Below, one piece after another: positions 47,606-56,903 of a stretch of 64,000 nt of DNA. Each line of letters opens with the position of its first letter. The stretch's first letter is position 1. The notes under the pieces were generated by a model. The model was not told the origin of the DNA. It did not search any database and saw only the letters and a program-made list of their open reading frames with translations. Source of the stretch: Parvibaculaceae bacterium (GTDB lineage: Bacteria; Pseudomonadota; Alphaproteobacteria; Parvibaculales; Parvibaculaceae); NCBI GenBank assembly GCA_019636015.1, contig JAHBYJ010000001.1, positions 2,356,066 through 2,420,065 on the forward strand, read 5' to 3'. The translations under genes and the position numbers were made by a program.

Positions 47606-48412
47606 TCAGCAAGCGCCATCCTCGAAGATCGTGAGCTCCTTGAGGCGAGCCCGGATCTCGATATCGATATAGTCGAGACGGATATCGGTGGCGATGCCGT
47701 TTGCATAAAGCATCATGCCCATCTCGAAATTCGGCATGCCGTCGCCGCCTTCCTTGTCGAAATAGCTGATCCGCGCCGGCCAATGGGGAACATCCTTCAG
47801 CACTTCCGCGCCCTTGCCTTCGGGCGGAACTTCGCTCGTCTCCGGACGCTGCTTCAGGATGAAGACCGTGGTGGGATTTTCGCGCTCCTCCGTCCCGTCG
47901 AACAGCGTCAGTTCGAACACCCGTTCGCCGCGCTCCGCCCTCTCGATCACGGTCCGTTGGTACTGGACCGGAAAGAGAACGCCGGAGGGAAGCTCGCGCC
48001 GGACGCCGCCTTCCCTCAGCAGGCTGATCTTTCCGTCCTCAAGGCGGGAGGCCGTGCCATCTTCCTGATCCGTGAGCTCGCCATTGGTGTATTCCGACCG
48101 CGTATAGGTGAACTCGCCGCCATCCGCCGCCTCGAAATAGCTGAGGCGAATATCGTTGCTCATATAGGACTGGTCGAGCGCCGTGACGCGCGTCACCACC
48201 CGCTGCGTCGAGGTGTAGCCGCCACAGGCAGGCCCCCCGCGCCATTCAGTCACCATGCGCCCGTCGAGCCCGGCAATGTCGCTTGCGGCTTCCGTCCGCC
48301 CGAGGGAGAGATCGTAGACCGCGCGGTGCATCTGCAGCGGAACGGCCTGCGCCGCACCGCCGAGAACCAACAGAAAGCCGAGCGGCACCAGCCACTTGCA
48401 CGCATTTTCCAT
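47606..48412 (-). CDS. eipB: EipB-like envelope integrity protein (DUF1849)
   Basis: A 268-residue protein with a signal peptide (hydrophobic residues 8-22). RAVYDLSLGR (about residue 30), WRGGPACGGYTSTQR (Cys63), LPSGVLFPV and a Cys as the very last residue (EDGAC) match the DUF1849/EipB family, in which these two Cys form a periplasmic disulfide. EipB is needed for envelope integrity in Brucella. ATG at 48412; the frame also has GTG codons at 48424 and 48442. It converges on dinB. Confidence 0.92.
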   Translation of the reverse strand: MENACKWLVPLGFLLVLGGAAQAVPLQMHRAVYDLSLGRTEAASDIAGLDGRMVTEWRGGPACGGYTSTQRVVTRVTALDQSYMSNDIRLSYFEAADGGEFTYTRSEYTNGELTDQEDGTASRLEDGKISLLREGGVRRELPSGVLFPVQYQRTVIERAERGERVFELTLFDGTEERENPTTVFILKQRPETSEVPPEGKGAEVLKDVPHWPARISYFDKEGGDGMPNFEMGMMLYANGIATDIRLDYIDIEIRARLKELTIFEDGAC

Positions 48413-48506
48413 CACTCGAACCACGCAATCCCTTGCCGACACCGCCCTTTCGCAAGTTTACACCATCGGCTAAACCGGGAAAGCGAATGCAACAGCCGGA
48501 TGAACG

Positions 48507-49472
48507 ATGCCACGCCCCCGCCTTTTCGTGACCCGCAAATTGCCGCCCGATGTGGAGGCCCGCCTCGACCGGGACTATGAGGTCACGCTGAACCCGGGCG
48601 ACGGCCTGCCCACGCGCGAAACGATCCTCGAAGGCGCGGACGGCAAGGACGGGCTGCTGGTGACGGTGACGGACCGGATCGACGCCGGGCTTATCGGCGC
48701 CCTGCCCGATTCCGTAAAAATCATCGCGACCTTTTCCGTCGGCTACGACCATATCGACCTGGCCGCTGCGAAAGCGCGCGGCATTGCGGTCACCAATACA
48801 CCGGACGTGCTGACCAACGCGACGACGGAAATCGCCATGCTGCTCATGCTGGGCGCGGCCCGCCAGGCGACATCCGCCATCGCGACCTTGCGCAGCGGTC
48901 AGTGGAAGAACTGGGCGCCCACGGGCATGCTCGGCATGGAACTCACCGGCAAACGGCTCGGCGTACTGGGCCTCGGCCGCATCGGCCGGGCTGCGGCAAG
49001 GCGCGCCCGCGCCTTCGGCATGGAGGTGCACTACCACAATCGCCGCCGCCTCGTAGCGGAAATGGAGGAAGGCGCCATCTATCATCCGGACGTGGAAAGC
49101 CTCTTCCGCATCTCGGACGTGCTGTCGCTGCATTGCGCCTCGACGCCGGAAACGCGCCGCATCGTCAACCGCGACACGATCCGGCTCCTGCCGGAGAATG
49201 CGATCGTCGTGAACACGGCGCGCGGCGATATCGTGGATGACGAGGCGCTGATCGAAGCGCTCGCCTCGGGACGCCTCGCCGCTGCGGGGCTCGATGTCTT
49301 CGCCAACGAGCCGAACCTGCATCCTGCCTATCTCGGCCTTCCCAATGCCTTCCTGCTGCCGCATCTCGGGAGCGCCACGCGGGAAACGCGCAACGCGATG
49401 GGCTTCCGCGCGCTGGACAATCTGGACGACTTCTTTGCCGGCCGCCCGCCGCGCGACGCGCTGACCTCATGA
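48507..49472 (+). CDS. D-2-hydroxyacid dehydrogenase (glyoxylate/hydroxypyruvate reductase type)
   Basis: A 321-residue enzyme. GVLGLGRIGRAAARRARAFGM (about residue 152) is the NAD(P)-binding motif; ATFSVGYDHIDL, the Arg in CASTPETRRIV, Glu in FANEPNLHPAY and His in LLPHLGSAT form the catalytic set. It is of the GyaR/GhrB group, acting on glyoxylate, hydroxypyruvate or 2-ketogluconate. Its stop overlaps the FGE-like gene by 4 bp. Confidence 0.93.
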   Translation: MPRPRLFVTRKLPPDVEARLDRDYEVTLNPGDGLPTRETILEGADGKDGLLVTVTDRIDAGLIGALPDSVKIIATFSVGYDHIDLAAAKARGIAVTNTPDVLTNATTEIAMLLMLGAARQATSAIATLRSGQWKNWAPTGMLGMELTGKRLGVLGLGRIGRAAARRARAFGMEVHYHNRRRLVAEMEEGAIYHPDVESLFRISDVLSLHCASTPETRRIVNRDTIRLLPENAIVVNTARGDIVDDEALIEALASGRLAAAGLDVFANEPNLHPAYLGLPNAFLLPHLGSATRETRNAMGFRALDNLDDFFAGRPPRDALTS

Positions 49473-50359
49473 TCCGCCTGTCCTTCGCCTTCAGCGTCCT
49501 GCTCGCGCTTGCCGCCTGTCCCATGGACACCCAAAAAACGCTGCGCGATTGCGACACTTGCCCGGATCTCATACGCGTTGATGCAGGGACTTTCATGCGC
49601 GGCGCCGATGCCGGAGACCCGGCAGCCGATGAAAGCGAATATCCCCGTCATGAAGTGACAATCCGAAAGCCCTTCGCCATCGCGAAGCATCTCGTGACGC
49701 GGGCCGACTTCGAGACCTTTGTCGCCGAGACCGGACATGACGCGAATGGAGGATGCTACATATTCGCGGAATCCGGCTGGCGCGTGGACCGGCAGGCAAG
49801 CTGGCGCGCGCCGGGCTTCGCGCAGTCGCATCTCGATCCCGTGGTCTGCATTTCGTGGCACGACGCCAATGCCTATGCGGCCTGGATGTCGGCCCGCACC
49901 GGAAAAAGCTACCGCCTGCCAAGCGAGGCCGAATGGGAATTGGCCGCACGCGGCGGCACGGCGGGAACGAATTTCTGGGGCGAGGACGACACGCTTGCCT
50001 GCACCTACGCCAACGTGAACGACATCACCGCGAAGAACAAGGCGGCCAAGGCAGCCGAGAATTGCGACGACGGCTTCATGTTCACGAGTCCGGTGGGTCA
50101 ATTCCTGCCAAATCCCTACGGCCTTCACGATGCCGTGGGCAATGTCTGGGTCTGGACCGCGGATTGCTGGCAGGTTGACTACGGCGCCACCCCGCGTGAC
50201 GAGTCGGCGCACCTTGCAGGCGGATGCGAACGCCGCGTCCTGCGCGGCGGATCCTGGACGGATACGCCCGGCCCCGTGCGCATCGGCGCCCGCGAACACA
50301 GGTCGCCTGAGGGCCGGTATTCGATCGCCGGTTTCCGCCTCGTCCGCGACCTCGATTAG
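49469..50359 (+). CDS. FGE-sulfatase-fold lipoprotein lacking the catalytic cysteines
   Basis: A 296-residue protein of the SUMF1/FGE fold. A lipobox at LAAC (Cys17) predicts lipidation. The core has DSGTF-like DAGTFMRGADAG, HPVVCISWHDANAYAAWMSA-type motif (VVCISWHDANAYAAWM), LPSEAEWELAARGG, GNVWVWTADCW and the final VLRGGSWTDTP. Genuine formylglycine-generating enzymes have two Cys after RGGSW; here they are absent. It is therefore probably not an oxidase but a structural or binding protein, as many family members are. ATGA overlaps the dehydrogenase. Confidence 0.88.
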   Translation: MIRLSFAFSVLLALAACPMDTQKTLRDCDTCPDLIRVDAGTFMRGADAGDPAADESEYPRHEVTIRKPFAIAKHLVTRADFETFVAETGHDANGGCYIFAESGWRVDRQASWRAPGFAQSHLDPVVCISWHDANAYAAWMSARTGKSYRLPSEAEWELAARGGTAGTNFWGEDDTLACTYANVNDITAKNKAAKAAENCDDGFMFTSPVGQFLPNPYGLHDAVGNVWVWTADCWQVDYGATPRDESAHLAGGCERRVLRGGSWTDTPGPVRIGAREHRSPEGRYSIAGFRLVRDLD

Positions 50360-50549
50360 GCAGGGCTTGCCGCGGGCGCCGGCCGGACCCGGCAAAATTT
50401 ACCATGCCCCGCCGCTGCCTATTTTCCACAAGCCATTGTTTTTAATATAGTTTTCCCTTGGCCGCCGCTTTGCATATGGAATTCCACTCACACGGGGCGA
50501 AAGGCCCTTGCCATGACTTTGGGGATCGCGATCTCTCGCGAAGGGAACG

Positions 50550-51275
50550 ATGGCCTATCTGAAGCGCGTGATAGCTGAGCCGGAGGAGACGGCGGGATCG
50601 GCGGTCCGTCCGGACCACGCCATGCCGGGTGATCCGCAGACGGAACGTTTCCGCCGCAATCTTTCGCTTGGACGCGACAGGGCGAATGAAACCCTGGTCA
50701 ACCAGGCGCTCAGCTTTGCAAAGCAGACCGAGGCCCGCATCGCGGAACTCAATGCGCGCATCCGCCAGCTGGAGGCGCTGACACAGACCGACGAACTGAC
50801 AGGCCTTCTCAACCGGCGCGGCTTCGGCGAAATCGTCCGGCGGAATCTCTCCAGCGCGGCGCGATACGACGAAACCGGTCTCCTTGCCTATATCGACCTC
50901 AATGGCTTCAAGGAAGTGAACGACCGCTTCGGCCACAATACCGGAGACGAAGTGCTGCGTGCGGTCGGTTCATATCTGGCCAAGAGCATCCGCTCGACGG
51001 ACTATGCCGCGCGCCTTGGCGGCGACGAATTCGCCATCCTCTTCGTCCGCGCCGAACACAGGCGCGCCCGCGAACGCGCCCGGGAACTCGTGCGCGGCAT
51101 TTCTGAACTTGCCGTCCCGTGCAAGAGGATCACGATTTCGGTGACCGCGAGCCTCGGCCTCGCCGCCTATAATGGCGAGACCGAAGCCGAAAGCCTGATC
51201 GAACGCGCGGACCGCGCCATGTATGCCGACAAGCAGCATGGTGGACGCGCAGCACGGCTCACAACGCACGGCTGA
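50550..51275 (+). CDS. GGDEF-domain diguanylate cyclase
   Basis: A 241-residue protein: a short N-terminal region (about 80 residues) with a predicted coiled coil (LVNQALSFAKQTEARIAELNARIRQLEAL) and a complete GGDEF domain. The signature is ARLGGDEFAILF, with an I-site RSTD five residues before it; TDELTGLLNRRGF opens the domain. No EAL domain or transmembrane helix is present, so it is a soluble cyclic di-GMP synthase. AAGGGAACG precedes the ATG. Confidence 0.93.
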   Translation: MAYLKRVIAEPEETAGSAVRPDHAMPGDPQTERFRRNLSLGRDRANETLVNQALSFAKQTEARIAELNARIRQLEALTQTDELTGLLNRRGFGEIVRRNLSSAARYDETGLLAYIDLNGFKEVNDRFGHNTGDEVLRAVGSYLAKSIRSTDYAARLGGDEFAILFVRAEHRRARERARELVRGISELAVPCKRITISVTASLGLAAYNGETEAESLIERADRAMYADKQHGGRAARLTTHG

Positions 51276-51278
51276 CAT

Positions 51279-52319
51279 CTACCTGACGGCGATGCCCTTG
51301 GGCTGCTGCTGCGTGATGCAGTGGATCGAGCCCCCGCCCGCCGCGATTTCAAGCGCCGGCACGGACACGATCTTCCGGTCCGGAAATGCCTCCGCCATCA
51401 CCGCTGCCGCACGCGCATCGTTCGGATCGTCATAGGTCGGCATGATGACGGCGCCGTTCGCAAGATAGGCATTCACATAAGATGTGCAGAGACGCCGCCC
51501 ATCAGGCCGCCGCATCTGCCGCTCTGGCTGCGGCATCTCGATGATCTCGAATTTCTGTCCGTGTGCATCCCGCGACGCTTCGAGCCGCTGCCTGTTATCC
51601 TGCATCCGTGCATAATTTGGATCGGACCTGTCATCCGGCATGTGGAGCAGCACCCGCCCCTTGCCCGCAAAGGACGCGATCATGTCGACATGGCCGCTCG
51701 TCTCGTCGTCCTGCAATCCCCGGTCGAGCCAGACGATGCGGCTGACGCCGAGCATGAGGGCGAGATTTTCCTCGATCTGCTGCCGCGTCAGTTCCGGATT
51801 GCGATTGTCGTTGAGCAGACATTCTTCCGTCGTGAGAAGCGTGCCGTACCCATCGACGGATATCGACCCGCCCTCAAGCACCATCTGTCCCTTGTAAAGA
51901 CGCATGCCGAGCCGTTCGAGAATCCGTCCGCCAACGGCCGCATCGTTCTCATAGCCGTGATAGGCGTTGCCCCATGCATTGAACGCCCAATGCGTGCCCG
52001 CCACATGGCCTTCGCCATCGACCACGAAGATCGGCCCGCTGTCGCGCGCCCAGCTGTCGTCGATGGGCAGCGGCACCGGCGTTACGCCGCGCCCGCAAGC
52101 GAGCTTCACCTGCGCCTCGTCCTCCGGGCGGCAGACCATGGAGACGGGTTCGAATTCTGCAATGGCACGCGCGACCTGCGCATAGGCGGCGTGAGCCTGC
52201 GGCAGGCGCTCGCCCCAGACTTCCGCGCGCGCCGGCCATTGCATCCAGCAGCGCTCATGCGGCTCCCATTCGGCGGGCATGAAAAAACCGTCATCGGCGG
52301 GCATCCGCACTTCCGTCAT
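51279..52319 (-). CDS. aguA: Agmatine deiminase
   Basis: A 346-residue enzyme. PAEWEPHERCWMQWP opens it; DSWARDSGPIFVV, EGGSISVDGYGTLLTTEECLLN, DDETSGHVDMIASF and the catalytic Cys in GGGSIHCITQQQP make the agmatine-deiminase pattern of the guanidino-modifying superfamily. It turns agmatine into N-carbamoylputrescine. No aguB is nearby. ATG at 52319 or, with a better-placed GGAAG, at 52304. Confidence 0.95.
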   Translation of the reverse strand: MTEVRMPADDGFFMPAEWEPHERCWMQWPARAEVWGERLPQAHAAYAQVARAIAEFEPVSMVCRPEDEAQVKLACGRGVTPVPLPIDDSWARDSGPIFVVDGEGHVAGTHWAFNAWGNAYHGYENDAAVGGRILERLGMRLYKGQMVLEGGSISVDGYGTLLTTEECLLNDNRNPELTRQQIEENLALMLGVSRIVWLDRGLQDDETSGHVDMIASFAGKGRVLLHMPDDRSDPNYARMQDNRQRLEASRDAHGQKFEIIEMPQPERQMRRPDGRRLCTSYVNAYLANGAVIMPTYDDPNDARAAAVMAEAFPDRKIVSVPALEIAAGGGSIHCITQQQPKGIAVR

Positions 52320-52413
52320 GGGAACAGGTCTCCGGGCTTTCGTCTCTGGCGCTTTGACGATAGGTATAACGGCAGGGAAATCGCGGCAACCACGCAAAGG
52401 GAGACCCGAAACA

Positions 52414-52881
52414 ATGGCAGGCAGGATCGAAGCGCGGCTGAAGGAACTGGGAATTGAACTGCCCGCTCCCGCAGGCCCGGCGGGCACCTATGTGCCCTAT
52501 GTGGTGACCGGCAATCTCGTCTTCATTTCCGGGCAAGGCCCGATGGGCGCGAAAGGCATCGAATATCAGGGAAAGCTCGGGAAAGACCATGATGTCGATG
52601 CGGGCAAGGCGGCAGCGCGCCTCACCATGCTGAATGTTCTCGCACAGTTGAAGGCGGCCTGCGGCGGCGATCTCGACCGGGTGACGCGCTGCGTGAAGCT
52701 GCTCGGTTTCGTCAATGCAACGCCGGATTTCGACCAGCAGCCCGCGGTCATCAACGGCGCGTCGGACCTGCTGGTGGAGATCTTCGGTGAGGCCGGACGC
52801 CACGCCCGCTCGGCTGTTGCCGCCCCTTCGCTTCCCTTCCAGATCACGGTCGAGATCGAAGCGATTTTCGAGATCGCCTGA
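52414..52881 (+). CDS. RidA/YjgF family protein
   Basis: A 155-residue protein of the Rid family: LVFISGQGPMG, KLGKDHDVDAGKAAARLTMLNVLAQLKAACGGDLDRV and AVAAPSLPFQITVEIEAIF. The Arg typical of the 2-iminobutanoate deaminase site appears in HARSAVA. Subgroup is longer than the classic 127-residue RidA. It diverges from aguA (94 bp). Confidence 0.88.
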   Translation: MAGRIEARLKELGIELPAPAGPAGTYVPYVVTGNLVFISGQGPMGAKGIEYQGKLGKDHDVDAGKAAARLTMLNVLAQLKAACGGDLDRVTRCVKLLGFVNATPDFDQQPAVINGASDLLVEIFGEAGRHARSAVAAPSLPFQITVEIEAIFEIA

Positions 52882-52908
52882 AACGGGCCGCTCCGCTAGA
52901 GTTTTCGC

Positions 52909-54108
52909 ATGGGCGACAGCGAAGCAGCCATCGTGAAAGTGATCGACAGTCTTGGCGCTGTCGATGCAGCCGCTTGGGACGCCTGCGCCAATCCGCCGGG
53001 CGAGCCGCGCAACCCCTTCCTCTCGCATGCCTTTCTGAGCGCATTGGAGGAGAGCGGTTCGGCGACGCGCCGCACCGGCTGGCTCGGCCAGCATCTGTTG
53101 CTTGAAGACGACGCCGGATGCCTTGCCGGTTGCATGCCGCTCTATCTGAAGAACCACAGCCGCGGCGAATATGTCTTCGATCACGGTTGGGCGAATGCCT
53201 TTGAAAATGCGGGCGGGCAATATTACCCGAAGCTGCAATGCGCGGTGCCCTTCACGCCCGCCACGGGCCCCCGGCTACTGACGCCACAAGGCCCCGGCCG
53301 CGCGGCGGCGGAGGACATGCTGCTCGCAGGCGCCGTCGAACTGGCGAAGCGGCACAATGTTTCCTCGCTTCACATCACCTTCCTGCCGGAGCGACAATGG
53401 CAAAGGGCGGGCGAACTCGGCCTGCTCCAGCGGACCGACCAGCAGTTTCACTGGCACAATCGCGGCTATGGCAGCTTCGACGATTTCCTCGCCGACCTGT
53501 CGTCCCGCAAGCGCAAGATGATCCGCAAGGAGCGCGAAAAGGCGCTCGAAAGCGGCATCGAGATCGAGCGCGTGACGGGCAGTGAGCTCACCGAGGACCA
53601 TTGGGATGCCTTCTTCGCCTTCTACATGGATACGGGCTCGCGCAAATGGGGGACGCCTTATCTCACGCGCGAGTTCTTCAGCCTTGCCGGCGAGCGCATG
53701 GCGGACGATACGCTTCTCATCATGGCGCGCCGCAACGGACGCCTCGTTGCGGGCGCGCTGAACTTCATCGGCGGCGACGCACTTTACGGGCGCAACTGGG
53801 GCGCCATCGAGCATCACCCCTTCCTGCATTTCGAATGCTGCTATTATCAGGCCATCGACTTCGCCATCGAACGGGGCCTTGCCCGGGTGGAGGCCGGCGC
53901 CCAGGGCGAACACAAGCTCGCGCGCGGCTACCTGCCGTCGCGCACCTACAGCGCCCACTGGATCGCCAATACATCCTTCCGCGAGGCGGTGGCCGAATAT
54001 CTCAGCCGCGAACGGCAATATGTCGATCGCGATATCGCGGCCCTTGGCGAATACGCGCCCTTCCGGCACGATACGGAAAACAGGGAACACCAGGAGGACG
54101 ATTTCTGA
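52909..54108 (+). CDS. GNAT/FemAB-like acyltransferase-family protein
   Basis: A 399-residue protein of the COG3146 group. NPFLSHAFLSALEESGSATRRTGW near the start, LSSRKRKMIRKEREKALESGIE (about residue 195), FYMDTGSRKWGTPYLTREFF and GALNFIGGDALYGRNWGA are the conserved blocks. The fold resembles Fem/GNAT transferases, but no substrate is known. It follows the RidA gene by 27 bp and precedes the HIT gene by 1 bp. Confidence 0.88.
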   Translation: MGDSEAAIVKVIDSLGAVDAAAWDACANPPGEPRNPFLSHAFLSALEESGSATRRTGWLGQHLLLEDDAGCLAGCMPLYLKNHSRGEYVFDHGWANAFENAGGQYYPKLQCAVPFTPATGPRLLTPQGPGRAAAEDMLLAGAVELAKRHNVSSLHITFLPERQWQRAGELGLLQRTDQQFHWHNRGYGSFDDFLADLSSRKRKMIRKEREKALESGIEIERVTGSELTEDHWDAFFAFYMDTGSRKWGTPYLTREFFSLAGERMADDTLLIMARRNGRLVAGALNFIGGDALYGRNWGAIEHHPFLHFECCYYQAIDFAIERGLARVEAGAQGEHKLARGYLPSRTYSAHWIANTSFREAVAEYLSRERQYVDRDIAALGEYAPFRHDTENREHQEDDF

Positions 54109-54109
54109 C

Positions 54110-54529
54110 GTGGCCTACGACCAGAACAATATTTTCGCCAAGATTCTCCGCAAGGAAGCGCCCTGCTTCGCCGTCTATGAAGACGAAATGACGCTCGCTT
54201 TCATGGATGTCATGCCACAGGCCGAGGGCCACACCCTCGTCATCCCGAAATTCCCGGCGGAGAACCTTTTCGATCTCGACCCTGAATTCGCCGGCGCCAT
54301 GGCCAAGACGACGAAGAAGCTCGCCGCTGCGGTAAAGCAGGCCTTCGATGCACCGGGCATCCTGATTGCGCAACTGAACGGTGCGGCGGCGGGCCAGACC
54401 GTCTTCCACATTCACACGCATATCATTCCGCGCTCGCAGGGCATCGACCTGAAGCTCCATGCGCGGGAAATGGCCGATTTCGAGGAACTGAAGCGCCATG
54501 CGGAGCTGATCAAAAAGGCGCTTGGATAA
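54110..54529 (+). CDS. HIT-family nucleotide-binding protein
   Basis: A 139-residue HIT protein. NIFAKILRKEAPCFAVYEDEMTLAFMDVMPQAEGHTLVIPK opens it and the His triad reads HIHTHIIPR (about residue 100). The start is GTG at 54110, with AGGAGG 12 nt upstream and the stop of the GNAT gene directly before; cotranscription is likely. Family members hydrolyse adenosine phosphoramidates and AMP-linked compounds. Confidence 0.92.
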   Translation: MAYDQNNIFAKILRKEAPCFAVYEDEMTLAFMDVMPQAEGHTLVIPKFPAENLFDLDPEFAGAMAKTTKKLAAAVKQAFDAPGILIAQLNGAAAGQTVFHIHTHIIPRSQGIDLKLHAREMADFEELKRHAELIKKALG

Positions 54530-54582
54530 AATGAAACAGCGCCGCTCGCATAGGCGCGGCGCGACAAACGGGGGAGGACAGG

Positions 54583-56202
54583 ATGCAGGGGCTGAAACTC
54601 GGCGTGGCCGCGGCCGCGCTTGCTATGCTTGTGGCGGGCTGCTCGGAAGGCGACGGCGCCGCAACTTATGAAATGGAAGCCGTCACCGGTCCTTCCCCTT
54701 TTCACGGCATTCACGGAATCACCGTCACCCGGGACGGCAAGATTCTGGCCGGCAGCGTCGTCGGCCGTGCCATCTATGAAGTGGACCGCGAGACCGGCGA
54801 AACGCGAATCTTCGAGGGCCCGCCCGAAGGCATGGCCGACGATCTCGAGGAAGGCCCCGACGGCACGCTGGCCTGGACGGCCTTTCTCGATGGCAAGGTC
54901 TATGCGCGCAAGCCGGACGGCACGCTGCTGACGCTCGCCGAAGGACTGCCGGGCCTCAACTCCCTCGCCTGGACCGACGATGGCCGCCTTTTCGCGACCC
55001 AGGTCTTTCTCGGCGATGCGCTTTACGAGCTGGACCCGAGCGGCGCCAATCCGCCGCGCAAGATCATGGAAGGCATGGGCGGGCTCAACGGCTTCGACTT
55101 TGGACCCGATGGCAAGCTTTACGGGCCGATATGGTTCAAAAAGCAGGCTGCACGCGTGGATGTCGACGCGGGAACGCTGGAAGTGATCGCCGAGGGCTTC
55201 GCGACGCCCGCCGCCGCGAATTTCAACTCAAAGGGTGAACTCCATATCGTCGATACCGAGGCGGGACATGTCTACCGGGTTGACATCGAGACCGGCGAAA
55301 AGACGCTTCTCGCCGAAGTCGAACCCGCCATCGACAACCTGGCCTTTGACGGTGACGACAATCTCTACATCACCAATATGGCGGACAATGCAGTGATCGC
55401 CATCGACACGGTGACCGGCGCGGCGGAAACCATCGTCTCCGGACCGCTCGCCGTCGCCGGCGATATCGAGATTTCCGGCGGCACGCTCTACATCGCCGAC
55501 CTTTTCTCGATCCGTAAATTCGACATCGAGAGCGGCCAGGTATCGGAAATGGCGCGGGTCTGGTCCTCCAATATCGACTACCCGCTCAGCATCTCCGCGA
55601 ATGGAAACACGATCGCCGTCGCGGCCCTGACCGCAGGCGCCGTACAGACTTTCGATCAGATGTCGGAGGAATCGCAAGGTCTCCATCACGAATTCACGAC
55701 GCCTGCGGATGCGCTGGTTCTGGAAGATGGCAGCGTCATCGTTTCGGAATATGCCCGCGGCGCGGTCGTGCGCGTCGATGGCAATGACTGGTCGAACAGG
55801 ACCGATCTCGCTTCCGGCCTCGAAGGTCCCGCCATGCTGAAGCTCGACGGCAAGGGTGGCATCTATGTCAGCGAGCACCTGGGCGGCCGGATCACCCGCA
55901 TCGACCTTGAGACCGGCGAGGCAACCGCGCTGGTCGAAGGGCTCGACGCGCCGGAAGGCTTCGACGTCGCGCCGGACGGCAGAATCGTCGTTGCCGAGGT
56001 CGGCGCGCGGAAAATCACGGCCATCGATATCGAGAGCGGCAAGCAGACCGTACTGAAGGACGGACTGCCCATTGGCTTCGAGGCGCCCGAGTCCGCCCCT
56101 CCCATCTTCATTCCGACAGGCGTCGCCGTTGCGGAGAATGGCGACATCTACTTCTCGTCGGATGTCGATGTGCGCATCTACCGTCTCAGAAAAGAAGGAT
56201 AA
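54583..56202 (+). CDS. SMP-30/gluconolactonase-like beta-propeller lipoprotein
   Basis: A 539-residue protein with a lipobox VAGC (Cys20), so it should be a lipoprotein. The rest consists of repeated blades with DG/NG turns: GITVTRDGKILAG, LEEGPDGTLAW, LNSLAWTDDGRLFAT, NGFDFGPDGKLYGP, IDNLAFDGDDNLYI, GPAMLKLDGKGGIYVSEH, PEGFDVAPDGRIVVAEVG and PTGVAVAENGDIYFSSD. Two propellers of about 260 residues fit the length. Sugar-lactonase activity or binding is possible, not shown. GGGGAGGACAGG precedes the ATG. Confidence 0.85.
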   Translation: MQGLKLGVAAAALAMLVAGCSEGDGAATYEMEAVTGPSPFHGIHGITVTRDGKILAGSVVGRAIYEVDRETGETRIFEGPPEGMADDLEEGPDGTLAWTAFLDGKVYARKPDGTLLTLAEGLPGLNSLAWTDDGRLFATQVFLGDALYELDPSGANPPRKIMEGMGGLNGFDFGPDGKLYGPIWFKKQAARVDVDAGTLEVIAEGFATPAAANFNSKGELHIVDTEAGHVYRVDIETGEKTLLAEVEPAIDNLAFDGDDNLYITNMADNAVIAIDTVTGAAETIVSGPLAVAGDIEISGGTLYIADLFSIRKFDIESGQVSEMARVWSSNIDYPLSISANGNTIAVAALTAGAVQTFDQMSEESQGLHHEFTTPADALVLEDGSVIVSEYARGAVVRVDGNDWSNRTDLASGLEGPAMLKLDGKGGIYVSEHLGGRITRIDLETGEATALVEGLDAPEGFDVAPDGRIVVAEVGARKITAIDIESGKQTVLKDGLPIGFEAPESAPPIFIPTGVAVAENGDIYFSSDVDVRIYRLRKEG

Positions 56203-56210
56203 TCCGTTTC

Positions 56211-56435
56211 ATGTGGAGCATTGTTGTCGTCCTTTCCGGGCTGCTCACCGGCCCGGAAGCCTATGCCGTTACCGATGCCGGAGTCTTCAAGACCGAAGAA
56301 GCCTGCAAGGCTGCCATCGCCGCGTCGGTCCCCTCCCAGCTCGAAGAAGCCGCGCGCGTTCAATATGAAGGCGGCTACCGGAAGTTCGTCTGCGTGAAGG
56401 CGATAGGATCCGAGGCCCTGGAGAAGCTGCAGTAA
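56211..56435 (+). CDS. Small exported protein of unknown function
   Basis: A 74-residue protein with a short signal-like start (WSIVVVLSGLLTGPEAYA) and two Cys (EEACKAA, KFVCVKA) that could form a disulfide. It begins 8 bp after the propeller lipoprotein and precedes a terminator-like hairpin. No family recognised. Confidence 0.6.
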   Translation: MWSIVVVLSGLLTGPEAYAVTDAGVFKTEEACKAAIAASVPSQLEEAARVQYEGGYRKFVCVKAIGSEALEKLQ

Positions 56436-56441
56436 CGAAAA

Positions 56442-56468
56442 GGCCGCCACTTTCGGGACGTGGCGGCC
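56442..56468 (-). terminator. Rho-independent terminator of the VOC gene
   Basis: GGCCGCCAC (56442-56450) and GTGGCGGCC (56460-56468) with a 9-nt loop; on the minus strand followed by TTTTCG. It begins 27 bases after the stop of the VOC gene at 56496. Confidence 0.75.
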
Positions 56469-56495
56469 AATCCATTCCGGCTCGGTTGAGGAGCC

Positions 56496-56864
56496 TTACT
56501 TGCCCATATGGAAGGCGACGAACTTGTTGCCGTCGAGATCGCGGAAATAAGCGCCGTAGAAGGTCTCGCCCCGCAGGCCCGGCGCGCCTTCATCCTTGCC
56601 GCCGAGGCTCAGCGCCTTCGCATGCATCTTGTCGACATTCTCGCGCGATCCGGCAGCCAGCGCGACCATCGTGCCATTGCCGAAATTGGCCTTGTTGCCG
56701 TCATGGGGCTTCGTCACGGCAAGCATCGGCCCGCCATTCGACCAGCCAACGAAACGGCCCGGGTCCGACATGGCGCGCTTGGCGCCGATGACGGAAAGCA
56801 GGTCGTCATAAAAGGCCACGGCCTTGTCGAGATCGTTCGTCCCGACCATCACATATCCGATCAT
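56496..56864 (-). CDS. VOC-family (glyoxalase-like) protein
   Basis: A 122-residue protein: IGYVMVGTNDLDKAVAFYDDLLSVIG starts the first module, GNGTMVALAAGSRENVDKMHAKAL the middle, and YGAYFRDLDGNKFVAFHMGK the last. Lacks the His of a typical first metal ligand (MVG instead of H), so metal dependence is doubtful. Substrate unknown. Lies downstream of clpA on the same strand, separated by hairpins. Confidence 0.86.
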   Translation of the reverse strand: MIGYVMVGTNDLDKAVAFYDDLLSVIGAKRAMSDPGRFVGWSNGGPMLAVTKPHDGNKANFGNGTMVALAAGSRENVDKMHAKALSLGGKDEGAPGLRGETFYGAYFRDLDGNKFVAFHMGK

Positions 56865-56903
56865 TCATCTCTCCCTGATCTTTTGTTGTCGTCGCACAGA
56901 AAA

